Source: Streptomyces toyocaensis (GTDB lineage Bacteria > Actinomycetota > Actinomycetes > Streptomycetales > Streptomycetaceae). Taken from it: a DNA stretch of 64,000 nt. The notes beneath the pieces were generated by a model. It had not been told where the DNA came from. It did no database searches and worked only from the letters and a program-made list of their open reading frames with translations. A program made the position numbers and the translations under genes. Location: contig NZ_JFCB01000018.1 in the NCBI RefSeq assembly GCF_000725125.1, forward strand, positions 1 to 64,000. The letters run 5' to 3'. This document shows, in pieces, positions 1 to 8,844 of this stretch; the stretch's first letter is position 1, and each line of letters starts with the position of its first letter.

Positions 1-1327
1 CGGGTGTGGGAGCGGGCGGCGCCGAAGACGGGCCCGGCGCCCGCACCGCGGCCCGGGCGGCGGCGACGCCACCGCCCGGCTCGATGCCGCCCTGCTCCTG
101 CGCCGGCCCGTGCGCCTCCGGCCCGGGGACGTACCCCGCGGCGGGCGCACCGGCGCCCGCGGAGAAGTGCACACCGCGCTCGATCCGGTCCAGCCGGGCC
201 ATGACCGAGCGCTCGTCGCCGTACGCGGCGGGAAGCAGCACCCGCGCGCAGATCAGCTCGAGCTGGAGACGGGGCGAGGTGGCGCCGCGCATCTCGGTCA
301 GCCCCTCGTTGACCAGGTCTGCGGCGCGGCTGAGCTCGGCGGGGCCGAAGGTGCCGGCCTGGGCCTGCATCCGCTCGATGACGTCGGCGGGGGCGTCGAT
401 GAGCCCCTTCTCGGCCGCGTCGGGAACGGCGGCGAGGATGACAAGGTCCCGCAGCCGCTCCAGCAGGTCCGCGACGAACCTGCGCGGATCGTTGCCGCCC
501 TCGATCACCCGGTCGACGACCTCGAAGGCGGCGGCGCCGTCACCGGTCGCGAAGGCCTCGACCACGGAGTCCAGCAGCGAACCGTCGGTGTACCCGAGCA
601 GGGAGGTGGCCATGGCGTACGTCACACCGTCCGCCGTCGCTCCGGCGAGCAGCTGGTCCATGACGGACATCGAGTCACGCACGGACCCGGCCCCGGCCCG
701 CACGACGAGCGGCAGCACGCCCTCCTCGACGGGGATGCCCTCCTTCTCGCACACCTCGCCGAGGTAGTCCCGCAGGGTGCCGGGCGGAACCAGCCGGAAC
801 GGGTAGTGGTGCGTCCGCGACCGGATCGTCCCGATGACCTTCTCGGGCTCGGTGGTCGCGAAGATGAACTTCAGGTGCTCCGGCGGCTCCTCGACGACCT
901 TGAGCAGCGCGTTGAACCCGGCCGACGTGACCATGTGGGCCTCGTCGATGATGTAGATCTTGTAGCGGCTGGAGGCGGGCCCGAAGAACGCCTTCTCGCG
1001 CAGGTCACGGGCGTCGTCCACACCACCGTGGGACGCGGCGTCGATCTCGATGACGTCGATCGAACCGGGTCCGTTGCGCGCGAGGTCGCGGCACGACTGG
1101 CACTCCCCGCACGGAGTCGGGGTGGGGCCCTTCTCGCAGTTCAGGCACCGCGCGAGGATCCGCGCACTGGTCGTCTTGCCGCAGCCACGCGGACCGCTGA
1201 ACAGGTACGCGTGATTGACCCGGTTGTTCCGCAGCGCCTGCTGCAACGGGTCGGTGACATGCTCCTGCCCGATGACCTCGGCGAACGACTCCGGGCGATA
1301 GCGGCGGTACAGCGCGAGAGACGACAC
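1..1327 (-). CDS. dnaX: DNA polymerase III subunit gamma/tau (3' end outside window)
   Basis: This is the clamp-loader ATPase of the replicative polymerase. The visible 442 residues start with SSLALYRRYRPESF and contain the Walker A motif GPRGCGKT, four zinc-binding cysteines after it, the Walker B/DEAH-like stretch IIDEAH and the SRC-like region around FIFATTEPEK. The GTG start at 1327 is set by the conserved family N-terminus; the long plus-strand reading frame over it is an artefact of GC bias. The last visible part, from about position 200 downward, is an Ala/Pro/Gly-rich linker, so the tau C-terminal domain lies beyond the window. The SRP RNA and a tRNA-Ser lie just upstream, the usual arrangement in Streptomyces. 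Confidence 0.97.
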   Translation of the reverse strand, partial: MSSLALYRRYRPESFAEVIGQEHVTDPLQQALRNNRVNHAYLFSGPRGCGKTTSARILARCLNCEKGPTPTPCGECQSCRDLARNGPGSIDVIEIDAASHGGVDDARDLREKAFFGPASSRYKIYIIDEAHMVTSAGFNALLKVVEEPPEHLKFIFATTEPEKVIGTIRSRTHHYPFRLVPPGTLRDYLGEVCEKEGIPVEEGVLPLVVRAGAGSVRDSMSVMDQLLAGATADGVTYAMATSLLGYTDGSLLDSVVEAFATGDGAAAFEVVDRVIEGGNDPRRFVADLLERLRDLVILAAVPDAAEKGLIDAPADVIERMQAQAGTFGPAELSRAADLVNEGLTEMRGATSPRLQLELICARVLLPAAYGDERSVMARLDRIERGVHFSAGAGAPAAGYVPGPEAHGPAQEQGGIEPGGGVAAARAAVRAPGPSSAPPAPTP

Positions 1328-1383
1328 GCCTACGAGGTTATAGGCGCCCACCGACAACCGGACCGGCCGCCGGAGACGCAAGC

Positions 1384-1469
1384 GCCCCCCACGCACCCGC
1401 CAGAGCCGACCTACCCTTGCTGCCTTCCGGCCCTGGGGGAGTTCAGTCAGATAGCGCCGCGTGAGGGGC
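1384..1469 (-). ncRNA. ffs: Signal recognition particle RNA (small bacterial type)
   Basis: The minus strand carries the universal SRP apical domain: GGCCGGAAGGCAGCA with its asymmetric loop, closed by a tetraloop-like GGAAGG region. The ends pair perfectly over 11 bp (positions 1459-1469 with 1384-1394), giving a hairpin of about 86 nt; the mature RNA may extend a few nucleotides either side. It scaffolds Ffh for co-translational membrane targeting. It is short (4.5S type), as expected for Streptomyces, and lies between dnaX and tRNA-Ser. Confidence 0.93.
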
Positions 1470-1545
1470 TACGCAGAGGCTACCCCATGTCGCGGGCGGG
1501 GAACGAGTTCGCGAGCACTCCTCTCGGTCATGTAATGTTCCCAGC

Positions 1546-1633
1546 GGAGGATTCGCCTAGAGGCCTAGGGCGCACGCTTGGAAAGCGTGTTGGGGGCAAC
1601 CCCTCACGAGTTCGAATCTCGTATCCTCCGCCA
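1546..1633 (+). tRNA. tRNA-Ser(GGA)
   Basis: An 88-nt class II tRNA. The acceptor stem GGAGGAT pairs with ATCCTCC. The anticodon loop is CTTGGAAAG with anticodon GGA, the variable arm is long (TTGGGGGCAACCCC), and the T loop TTCGAAT is present. Discriminator G and CCA are encoded. It reads UCC/UCU serine codons. Confidence 0.97.
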
Positions 1634-1654
1634 GTGCCTCACCGGGCACGATGT

Positions 1655-1686
1655 CGAAGGGCCCCCTGGAAACAGGGGGCCCTTCG
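1655..1686 (+). terminator. Intrinsic terminator of tRNA-Ser(GGA)
   Basis: A perfect 14-bp stem (CGAAGGGCCCCCTG / CAGGGGGCCCTTCG) closed by a GAAA tetraloop sits 21 nt after the tRNA. There is no strong U tract, which is common in Streptomyces. Confidence 0.85.
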
Positions 1687-1823
1687 GCGTTGTCCAGGAC
1701 GAGGTTCTCGGCCACGCGCCGCGGTCGGTCGACGAGGCCGTCGGACCCGAAGAACTCTGCTCCGCGCCCGGCGCAGGGCGTGAGCGGGGGCCGGGCTCCT
1801 GTCGTTGACGGCGCGTCACCTGG

Positions 1824-3713
1824 TCAGCGCGTGATCCGCACCTGCCGGGTCTCGGTCACCTGGTCCACCTCCGAGACCCGGACCGTCAGCCTCATGGTCC
1901 AGGTGCCTTCGAGGGGGAGAGCGAGGTCGCTGGTGGCCCAGTAGCCGCCGCGGTCGGTCACCCCGGCGTCGAGGGGGCCGATGTCCTCGGCGGCGAGGCT
2001 GAAGGAGATCCGGACCTCCGGTACGAAGGTCAGGGCGCCGGTGGGGCCGAAGACCACGGCCTGCAGGCCGTTCTCGCCGACCCGGCCGGGGTCCATCGTG
2101 ATCTGCACCGTGCCCCGGCCTCCGGGCGTGCCGGCGTCGTAGGGGACCGTGAACGCCTCCGCCCCCGGGAGCCCGGCCACCTGCCGCCGGGACGCGCCGG
2201 CCGCCTCGGCCTCCGCGCGGGCGGGGAGGGTGCCGGTCAGCACCGTGGTGATCAGCAGCACGACGACGGCCACGGCCACCTCGGCCAGCACGGACCGGCG
2301 CAGGGCGCGACGGTCATGGCCGGGCGGCGGCGTACCGGGCGTGTCCGGCCCGTCCGGCGACGGCGTGTCCGGCCCGTCCGGCGACGTCTCCGCGGGCCCG
2401 GGTCGCGGGGGCGCGCCGAACGCTCCCACCGGTTCGGGCACCCGTGTTTCCACCGCCGCCTGCGCCCGTGCCCCGCTCACCAGGAGCGCCGTCCAGCGGC
2501 GGGACAGGCCCGCCGCCAGCAGCAGGAAAAGAGTCGCGGCCAGCTTCACCGTCAGGGTCCGGCCGTACGAGGAGTCCGTGAGGGCGGCCCAGGAGCCCAG
2601 TCCGCGCCATGACTGGTAGGTGCCGGTGACGACGAGCACGGTCACCGACGCGAAGGCCAGGCGGGAGAAGCGCGCGACGGTGGTGGGCGGGGGCGGGGTC
2701 CTCGCGCGGTACAGGGTGAGGAGCAGCGCCGTCAGGCCGCCGAGCCAGCAGGCCGTCGCCAGCAGGTGGAGGACGGACGACGTCATCGCCACCGGGACCT
2801 GGATCCCGGCGGAAGCGTGTTCGGCGGCCGCCCACGTCATGGCGAGGGCGACGGAGAACGCGGCGCCGGCCGCGAGGCGCGTCCGGGGGCCGCCGCGCCG
2901 GGCGAGCGGTACCAGGACGGCCGCCGCGAGCAGGAGCAGGGCCAGCCGGGTCAGCAGGGCCAGTCCCGGCCGGCCGGTGAGGGCGCCGGAGAAGGCGGCG
3001 GGGTCGAGGGCGGCGGAGGGCGGCGTGCCGTTCTCGTACGGGGCGCGCAGCACGAGCAGGGCGGCCGTGGCCGTCAGCAGGGTCCACCAGCCGGTGAGCA
3101 GCGCCGGCCGCAACGGGGCGGTGTCCGGCGGACGGCACAGGCCGGCGAACGCCGCCGCGCCGATCAGCAGGGCGGCGGCGATGTACGCGAGGTAGCGGCC
3201 GGTGTCGTAGAGGCTCCTGGTGACGGGGTTCTCGGGGTGGTCCGCGGGTGCCGCGGGCGGGTGGGGCGAGGGCTTGCCGACGGAGAAGGTGAAGGCGCCG
3301 GAGACCGGGTGGCTGTCGGCGGAGACCACCCGCCAGGCCACCGTGTAGGTGCCGTCGGCGAGGCCGCCGGGCAGTGCGGCGCGCGCGGTGTCGGAGGCGC
3401 CGTCCGCGTGCCGTGGCTCGCCCAGCCGGACCCGCCGGTTGTCGGGGCTGTAGACGCGGAAGGAGTCGTCGAGCAGGCCGACGGACTCCGTGAAGGTCAG
3501 GGTGATGTGCCGCGGGGCGGACCCCACGACGCTTCCGTCCCCGGGGTCGCTGTCCCGGAGGGCGGCGTGGGCGCTCGCCGGGGCCGCGCTGCCCAGGAGG
3601 AGCAGGAGCAGCACGGCGCCCAGCAGCACCAGCCCTCGAAGCCGCCTGGTTCCGGGGCCCGCGGCCCCGCCCCGTCCGCCGTCGCCCGCCGCCACGCCGC
3701 ACCGTCGCTCCAC
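1824..3713 (-). CDS. CopC-CopD fusion copper transport protein
   Basis: A 629-residue secreted/membrane copper protein. A signal peptide with a Leu-rich core ends at PASA|HAAL, so the mature chain would begin with His, the first ligand of the CopC Cu(II) site; a second His lies in SADSHPVSG. The CopC domain (about residues 49-145) is followed by eight or so membrane segments of CopD type, a Pro/Gly-rich loop (around positions 2310-2450) and a C-terminal periplasmic-like domain. The GTG at 3713 has GGAGG about 10 nt upstream. It probably moves copper across or along the membrane. A paralogue with the same architecture lies at 54506-56584; this copy stands apart from the copper cassette. Confidence 0.9.
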   Translation of the reverse strand: MERRCGVAAGDGGRGGAAGPGTRRLRGLVLLGAVLLLLLLGSAAPASAHAALRDSDPGDGSVVGSAPRHITLTFTESVGLLDDSFRVYSPDNRRVRLGEPRHADGASDTARAALPGGLADGTYTVAWRVVSADSHPVSGAFTFSVGKPSPHPPAAPADHPENPVTRSLYDTGRYLAYIAAALLIGAAAFAGLCRPPDTAPLRPALLTGWWTLLTATAALLVLRAPYENGTPPSAALDPAAFSGALTGRPGLALLTRLALLLLAAAVLVPLARRGGPRTRLAAGAAFSVALAMTWAAAEHASAGIQVPVAMTSSVLHLLATACWLGGLTALLLTLYRARTPPPPTTVARFSRLAFASVTVLVVTGTYQSWRGLGSWAALTDSSYGRTLTVKLAATLFLLLAAGLSRRWTALLVSGARAQAAVETRVPEPVGAFGAPPRPGPAETSPDGPDTPSPDGPDTPGTPPPGHDRRALRRSVLAEVAVAVVVLLITTVLTGTLPARAEAEAAGASRRQVAGLPGAEAFTVPYDAGTPGGRGTVQITMDPGRVGENGLQAVVFGPTGALTFVPEVRISFSLAAEDIGPLDAGVTDRGGYWATSDLALPLEGTWTMRLTVRVSEVDQVTETRQVRITR

Positions 3714-3774
3714 GTCGTACCCGCCTCCCGGTCATCCGGCTCCGCATGAGGTACGGACGGCGGGCCCGGCGTGC

Positions 3775-4548
3775 TCACCAGGTCGGCCGGGCCGAGACTC
3801 CCCCGTCCACCACCAGGTCGTGGCCCGTCACCCAGGACGCGAGCCGGGAGGCCAGGAACACGCAGGCATCGCCGACGTCCTCCGGGCGGCCGAGCCGGCC
3901 CACGGCGGACGCCTCCCGCCACCGGCGCACGCCCTCCGGCCAGGCGTCGGCCAGGCCCTCGCGCTCGACGAGGCCCGGCGAGACGGAGTTGACGCGGACG
4001 CCCCACGGCCCGTACTCCAGGGCCGCCGCGCGGGCGTGCGCCACCACCGCCGCCTTGGACACGCCGTAGTGGGCGTGTCCGGGGGCCGGGTTCCGGGCCT
4101 CGACGGAGGCGATGTGGGTGACGGAGCCGCCGCCGTCCTGCTCGCGCATGAGGCGGGCCGCCGCCTGGGTGCAGGCGAAGACGCCGGTGAGGTTGGTGTC
4201 CACGACCGTGCGCCACTCGTCGGCCGTCATCCCGGCGAGCTCCCGGACGGGCTGGATCCCGGCGTTGTTGACCAGCGCGGTCAGCCGGCCGCCGCCCCAC
4301 TCGGCCGCCTCGGCCACCACGCGGCGGCAGGCGTCCTCGTCGGTCAGATCCCCGCGCAGGACGACGGCCGCGCCGCCCGACTCCCGGATGCGGCCGGCGG
4401 TGTCCCGCGCCGACGCCATCGACGTACGGCAGTGCAGCGCGACGGCCGCGCCCTCCTCGGCGAACCGCCGCGCGACGCCCCCGCCGATGCCGCCGCCCGC
4501 GCCCGTGACCAGGGCGACCTGGCCCCGGAGCAGCCCGTGTCCGGTCAT
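3775..4548 (-). CDS. SDR-family NAD(P)-dependent oxidoreductase
   Basis: A 257-residue classical short-chain dehydrogenase. The cofactor motif TGAGGGIGGG lies near residue 14, NNAG near 90, and the catalytic Ser...YGVSK motif around residues 145-160, with a typical C-terminus ending in VVDGG. The ATG at 4548 overlaps the stop of the upstream cupin gene (ATGA), which points to translational coupling; a GTG 9 nt upstream is too close to the ribosome site. It is the last gene of the iron-box operon by spacing (no gaps from 8021 to 3775). The substrate cannot be read from sequence. Confidence 0.9.
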   Translation of the reverse strand: MTGHGLLRGQVALVTGAGGGIGGGVARRFAEEGAAVALHCRTSMASARDTAGRIRESGGAAVVLRGDLTDEDACRRVVAEAAEWGGGRLTALVNNAGIQPVRELAGMTADEWRTVVDTNLTGVFACTQAAARLMREQDGGGSVTHIASVEARNPAPGHAHYGVSKAAVVAHARAAALEYGPWGVRVNSVSPGLVEREGLADAWPEGVRRWREASAVGRLGRPEDVGDACVFLASRLASWVTGHDLVVDGGVSARPTW

Positions 4549-5024
4549 GGGCGGCACAGCTCCGCGATGAGTGCCGCCCGGCCGGGATGCCGTCGCGTCA
4601 GGTCCGCCGCGTCGCCGTGCTCGTAGCCCTCGTAGGTGAAGCCGGGCGCCATCGTGCAGCCGAACAACGTCCAGGCGCCGCCCGCCACCACCCGCGCGCC
4701 CATCCAGGTGCCGGCCGGGACGGTGAGCTGGACATGCTGGCCGCCGAGGACGTCCGGGCCGAGGACGGGGGTCCGGGAGGTGCCGTCCGGGGCGAGGAGG
4801 AGGAACTGGAGCGGGTCGCCGAGGTAGTGGTGCCAGATCTCGTCGGCGGGCAGGCGGTGCAGGGCGGAGAAGTCGCCGGGTGCGCTGGTGAGCAGGACGA
4901 CGACGGCGGTGCCCTCGGGCCGGCCGTCGGGGCGCACGGGACCCGCCCAGGTCTGCCGGAACCGCCCGCCCTCGCGGGGGATCGGCTCCAGCCGGTAGTG
5001 GGCGACGAGGTCGTCGGGGGTCAC
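4545..5024 (-). CDS. Cupin (DUF985-like) protein
   Basis: A 159-residue single-domain cupin of the DUF985 type. It has the motif EIWHHYLGDPLQFLLL and a downstream GGxWxLFGCTMAPGF-type motif typical of this family, whose biochemical role is poorly defined. The GTG start at 5024 overlaps the acyltransferase stop (GTGA), and the stop overlaps the SDR start. Tight coupling places it in the presumed siderophore operon, but a direct role in siderophore chemistry is inference only. Confidence 0.85.
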   Translation of the reverse strand: MTPDDLVAHYRLEPIPREGGRFRQTWAGPVRPDGRPEGTAVVVLLTSAPGDFSALHRLPADEIWHHYLGDPLQFLLLAPDGTSRTPVLGPDVLGGQHVQLTVPAGTWMGARVVAGGAWTLFGCTMAPGFTYEGYEHGDAADLTRRHPGRAALIAELCRP

Positions 5025-5629
5025 CTGCCGAAGGCTACCTCGCGGGTGAGGAAGGCAAGTTGCGCCTTCTTCGCCGGGAGATGCACGTCGGGCAGGTCGA
5101 TCTCCGGCAGCACGACCGTGGGGCCGGTGGTGAATCCGTGCCTCGCGAAGCGGGCGATCGCCTTCCCGTTGGCGACGTCCGGGTCGACCACCACCCGCTT
5201 CCGGTCGAGTACCAGCAGGACATAGGTGGCTACGGCGGTCAGCAGACCGCCGGTCCAGCCGGACCGCGGGCCGTCCGGTCCGGCGGGGGCGAGGAGCAGG
5301 TGGACGCCGATGTCTCCGGGCTCGACGGGATAGCACTCGCCGACGCGGTCGGCCCGTGGTTCGTACGTCTGGAGCAGCGCTGCCGGCGTGCCGTCCACGA
5401 GGACGAGGTGGGCGTGGTGGGTGTCGAGGGTGCCCATGTGGGCGTAGATCTCGGCGACCTGCCGCTCGGTCAGGCCGTTCATGCCCCAGAAGACGGCGCG
5501 TTCCTCACTCACCCAGCGGTGCAGGAGGGGCGCGTCGGCGGCCGGGTCGAGCGGCACGACGCGCACGGGGCCGACGCCGTCGGCCTCCTGCTCGTGGACG
5601 GACGGGCGGGAGGCGTACGGATCAGACAT
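5021..5629 (-). CDS. Siderophore-type GNAT acyltransferase (IucB/MbtK-like)
   Basis: A 202-residue GNAT-fold acyltransferase of the kind that acylates N-hydroxylated amines or lysine in siderophore assembly (Acetyltransf_8). Features seen are the EERAVFWGMNGLT segment, the GDIGVHLLLAP strand containing the family His, and the VVVDPDVANGKAIARF acyl-CoA binding region. The ATG at 5629 has GGAG four nt upstream and overlaps the end of the acylase gene by 8 nt. With the iron box at 8039 and the SIP gene opposite, it probably acts in hydroxamate siderophore acylation. I recall proposals that an acylase/acyltransferase pair (DesG/DesH) makes aryl-capped desferrioxamines, and this pair could match. 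Confidence 0.85.
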   Translation of the reverse strand: MSDPYASRPSVHEQEADGVGPVRVVPLDPAADAPLLHRWVSEERAVFWGMNGLTERQVAEIYAHMGTLDTHHAHLVLVDGTPAALLQTYEPRADRVGECYPVEPGDIGVHLLLAPAGPDGPRSGWTGGLLTAVATYVLLVLDRKRVVVDPDVANGKAIARFARHGFTTGPTVVLPEIDLPDVHLPAKKAQLAFLTREVAFGR

Positions 5630-8021
5630 CGGTCTCCTTCGTCAGCTGCGCCCAGTCGGTGACGACCGGGGCCAGGTCTCCGGCGAGCCACAGGGGCTGC
5701 TGGTCGCGGTGGTGGGGCGAGCCGGGATCGCCGCAGGCGCCGAACGGCACCACCCAGCGGCTGTCCTCGCGCCGGGCCAGGTCCCAGACGTAGCGGGCGG
5801 CCGGGCCGCGTGCGGCGAGGTCGGTGAGGCCGGGCACCGGGGAGGTGCACAGCACGCAGTCGTGGTCGCCGGACAGCCCGGGCTCGTCGTGCGGGGTCCT
5901 GGGCGGCAGGGCCCGCCAGGGGGCGAGGCGGTGGGTGTCGCCCCAGGTGCCGGCGGGCGGCCGGGCCGCGACCTCCTCCAGCGCGGCGCGGACGGCCGCC
6001 GGGCGGTCGATGCCGTACAGGTCGTCGGCGCCGAGGAGGTGTTCGAGGGCGTAACCGATGCGCGGGACCAGCGCCAGCCAGGGCCGGAAGACCTCGGGGT
6101 ACGGCGGTGGCGTGGCCGCCGCCGCGAACGCGGGGTGGGCCGCGATCCGGCGTACGAGTGCCGTGCGCAGCGCGGCGAAGGCGGCCGCGTCGGCGCTGTC
6201 CGCGTCCATGTGGCGGTTCCAGCGCAGGAGGCGGTCGCGCAGGGCGGCGGCGGGCCCGGTGAGGCCCGGGGCGTCGAGGGCGGCGAGGTGGTCCAGGAGG
6301 GGGGCGGCGGAGGCGAGGCGGGTGTCCATGTGGAGGGCGGGCATGTCCGCGGCGGACCAGCGCGTCCGCCCGGCCAGCAGGGCGGTGATCCGGTCGGCGC
6401 GGTGCGGCGGGGCGAACTCGACGCCGAGGGGCGCGGCCGGGCCGCGCTGGTTCGCCATCACGGCGACACCGTCGGTCAGTCCGGCGCGCGGCGGGGTGTG
6501 CCAGCCCTGCCAGGCGTACCCGGGCTCCCACGCGGGCACCACGCGGGTCCGGTTGGCCTCCGAGCGGACGGGGACCCGGCCGGCCACCCGGTGCAGGGTG
6601 CCGCCGTCGGTGTCGGCGGCGAGGACGACGTTGACCGGCTCGGCCCACAGGTCGACGGCCCGGTCCACGTCGGCGGCCCGGCGGGCCCGCAGCAGCGGCA
6701 GCAGGGCGCCGAAGCCGAGGTCGCCGGTCACGTGGGGCGGATGGCGGAGGGCGACGGCGAGCGGGGGTTCGCCGGGCGGGGGCACGCCGTCGTCCAGGCC
6801 CTCGGGGCCACCGATGACGACGGGACCGCGGTCGGTCTCGATGACCTCGACCTCGACCGCCTCCTCGCCCGCCACTTCCACCGTCTCGGTGTGCCGGACC
6901 GCCCGCCGCCACGTCCCGTCCGGGCCGAGCGCCTCCACGCCGGCCCCGGTGCGCCGCAGCCGCTCGCGGTAGAGGTCCTGGTAGTCGGCCATGGCGTTGG
7001 TGATGGCCCAGGCGACGGTGCCGGTGTGGCCGAAGTGGGCGACCCCGGGAACGCCGGGCACGGCGAGGCCGACGACGTCGAACTCCGGGCAGGACAGGCG
7101 GATCTGCTGGTACACGCCCGGGTCCTCGATGAACCGGTGGGGGTCCCCGGCGATGACCGCCTGCCCGGTGACCGTGCGCTCCCCGGTGACCAGCCAGCCG
7201 TTGCTGCCGGAGGTACCGGGCCCGTCGGTGGCGAACAGCCCCGCGGCGCCGGCACCGAGGTGGGTGGTGATGTGCTCGCGCCAGAGCTTCGCGGGGAAGC
7301 CGGCGAAGAGGATGTGGGTGGCGAGCCAGACCGCGAGCGGCGTCCAGGGCTCCCAGCGGCCGGGCACGAGACCGGCGCGGGTGAACTCGGAGGCGGCACC
7401 CGCACCACCGCCGGGGCCGCCGCCTCCCGGGCCCCCGGTCCCGCCGAAGCCCTCGCCCCGCGCACCCGGGCCGTCCGCGGATCCACCGCCCCGCGCACCC
7501 GGGCCGCCCGCGCAGCCACCGGCCCGCGCGCCCGCGCCGCCCGCGGATCCATCGGCCCGCGCGCCCGCGCGCCGGGCCGACGCCGGTTCCTCGCCGGCGC
7601 CGTCCCCTCCGGGGCCCCCGGGCCCGGCGGAGCCGTTCCCCCCTCCGGCCGGATCACCGGCGGACGCGTCGGTCCATGACCCGGCCCGCGCGCCCGAGGC
7701 CCGGAGGGACGTCAGTTCCTCGTTGACTCCCGCCACGTACGCCCGTACCCACGCGGCCGTTTCCGGGTCCCGGCGCTCCAGTTCGGCGAAGCAGCGGCGG
7801 GCCGTGTCGGCCAGGCGGGCGCGGCGGGCGAAGCGGTCCCAGGAGAGGGCCTCAGGTCCCAGGAAGGAGGCGGAGGTGCCCTGGGCGCGGTGGCGTTCCA
7901 CCTCGAGCTGCCAGGCCCGGTCGAGGGCGGTGACCCGGCCCTGGGTGCGAGCGAGTTCGTTCGCGCTGTCCGCCCGCAGGTGGGGGATGCCCCAGGGGTC
8001 CCGGAAGATCTCGCCGGTCAC
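5622..8021 (-). CDS. Penicillin-acylase-family Ntn hydrolase
   Basis: A 799-residue penicillin amidase family protein. The alpha-chain part begins EIFRDPWGIPHLRA. The predicted nucleophile is the Ser of GSNGWLV near residue 271, which would become N-terminal after self-cleavage, and ...HTGTVAWAITNAMAD follows as in the family. A Gly/Ala/Arg-rich spacer of about 100 residues (positions 7390-7700) precedes the cleavage site, longer than usual. The GTG at 8021 has GAGG five nt upstream; longer in-frame extensions would cross the iron box. No signal peptide is visible from this start, so it may act in the cytosol, unlike classical penicillin acylases. It leads the operon acylase-GNAT-cupin-SDR. 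Confidence 0.9.
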   Translation of the reverse strand: MTGEIFRDPWGIPHLRADSANELARTQGRVTALDRAWQLEVERHRAQGTSASFLGPEALSWDRFARRARLADTARRCFAELERRDPETAAWVRAYVAGVNEELTSLRASGARAGSWTDASAGDPAGGGNGSAGPGGPGGDGAGEEPASARRAGARADGSAGGAGARAGGCAGGPGARGGGSADGPGARGEGFGGTGGPGGGGPGGGAGAASEFTRAGLVPGRWEPWTPLAVWLATHILFAGFPAKLWREHITTHLGAGAAGLFATDGPGTSGSNGWLVTGERTVTGQAVIAGDPHRFIEDPGVYQQIRLSCPEFDVVGLAVPGVPGVAHFGHTGTVAWAITNAMADYQDLYRERLRRTGAGVEALGPDGTWRRAVRHTETVEVAGEEAVEVEVIETDRGPVVIGGPEGLDDGVPPPGEPPLAVALRHPPHVTGDLGFGALLPLLRARRAADVDRAVDLWAEPVNVVLAADTDGGTLHRVAGRVPVRSEANRTRVVPAWEPGYAWQGWHTPPRAGLTDGVAVMANQRGPAAPLGVEFAPPHRADRITALLAGRTRWSAADMPALHMDTRLASAAPLLDHLAALDAPGLTGPAAALRDRLLRWNRHMDADSADAAAFAALRTALVRRIAAHPAFAAAATPPPYPEVFRPWLALVPRIGYALEHLLGADDLYGIDRPAAVRAALEEVAARPPAGTWGDTHRLAPWRALPPRTPHDEPGLSGDHDCVLCTSPVPGLTDLAARGPAARYVWDLARREDSRWVVPFGACGDPGSPHHRDQQPLWLAGDLAPVVTDWAQLTKETDV

Positions 8022-8038
8022 TGTGCCCTCATTTCCCT

Positions 8039-8057
8039 TTAGGTTAGGCTCCCCTAA
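8039..8057. promoter_or_regulatory. Iron box (DmdR/IdeR operator)
   Basis: TTAGGTTAGGCTCCCCTAA matches the 19-bp actinobacterial iron-box consensus (TTAGGTTAGSCTAACCTAA type) at nearly every position. It lies between the divergent acylase (start 8021) and SIP gene (start 8098), so an Fe(II)-loaded DmdR1/IdeR repressor would shut both sides when iron is sufficient. Confidence 0.9.
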
Positions 8058-8097
8058 GTTAACCGTGACGAGATCGTACGCGAAGGGGGACGGGGCG

Positions 8098-8820
8098 ATG
8101 GGGCAGGGGCGGGGCTGGGAGGGCGCGGTCCTCAAGCTGCTGCGCGCGAAGGACTTCGAGTTCACCGTGACGGGCGGCGAGGACGTCACCGCCGGCTACC
8201 GGCGGGTGCGCTTCACCGACGGGGGGATGCTGGCGGCGACCGGCGTCCACCCGACGATGTGGGTGCGGCTGTGGTTCGACAACGCGGGCAGGCCGCACCA
8301 GCGCGCGTACACCCTGGTCGACCCGGACCCGGCGGCCGGCACGTTCAGCCTGGAGTTCGCGCTGCACGAGGGGTGCGCCAGCGACTGGGCGAGGACGGCG
8401 CGGCCCGGTGACACCATCGGGGCGACCGTGCGGGGCACGGGCTTCGAGGAACCCGACCCGGCTCCCTCCCACGTCTTCGTGGTCGGTGACGCGGCCTCGC
8501 TGCCGGCCATCAACTCCCTGCTCGGCACGGTGGGCTCCGCCCCGGCGACCATCTGGTTCGAGGGCGCCCTCGACGGGCTGCCCTGCGGCGCGGATCCCGC
8601 CCGGCACGAGGTGCGGGAGGTGCCCCGGCGGGAGGCGGGAGCGGCACTCGTGGAGCGCGTGCGGGGCGAGCTGCCCGAGCCGCTGCGCGCCGTCTCCGAC
8701 CCGTACGTGTGGATCGCCTGCGACACCGCGACCACGCGGGAGCTGGCGGCGTTCGTGCGCAAGGAGCTGGGCGTGCCCAGGCAGCGGCTGCACGCGCTGG
8801 GGTACTGGCGCGCGAGCTGA
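8098..8820 (+). CDS. Siderophore-interacting protein (ferric-siderophore reductase, SIP/ViuB family)
   Basis: A 240-residue flavin-dependent reductase of the SIP family, which frees iron by reducing ferric siderophores in the cytosol. The FAD-binding signature is RAYTLVDPD around residue 68, and a NAD(P)-like domain begins near HVFVVGDAASLPAI. The C-terminus GVPRQRLHALGYWR is typical. The ATG at 8098 has AGGGGG upstream. The neighbouring iron box predicts induction under iron starvation together with the opposite operon. Confidence 0.93.
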   Translation: MGQGRGWEGAVLKLLRAKDFEFTVTGGEDVTAGYRRVRFTDGGMLAATGVHPTMWVRLWFDNAGRPHQRAYTLVDPDPAAGTFSLEFALHEGCASDWARTARPGDTIGATVRGTGFEEPDPAPSHVFVVGDAASLPAINSLLGTVGSAPATIWFEGALDGLPCGADPARHEVREVPRREAGAALVERVRGELPEPLRAVSDPYVWIACDTATTRELAAFVRKELGVPRQRLHALGYWRAS

Positions 8821-8844
8821 CCCGCGACGCGCGACCATCGGGAC

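Noticed and set aside
110..1783. Plus-strand 557-codon frame over dnaX, the SRP RNA and tRNA-Ser
   Set aside because: It crosses two RNA genes and lies antisense to an unmistakable DnaX sequence.
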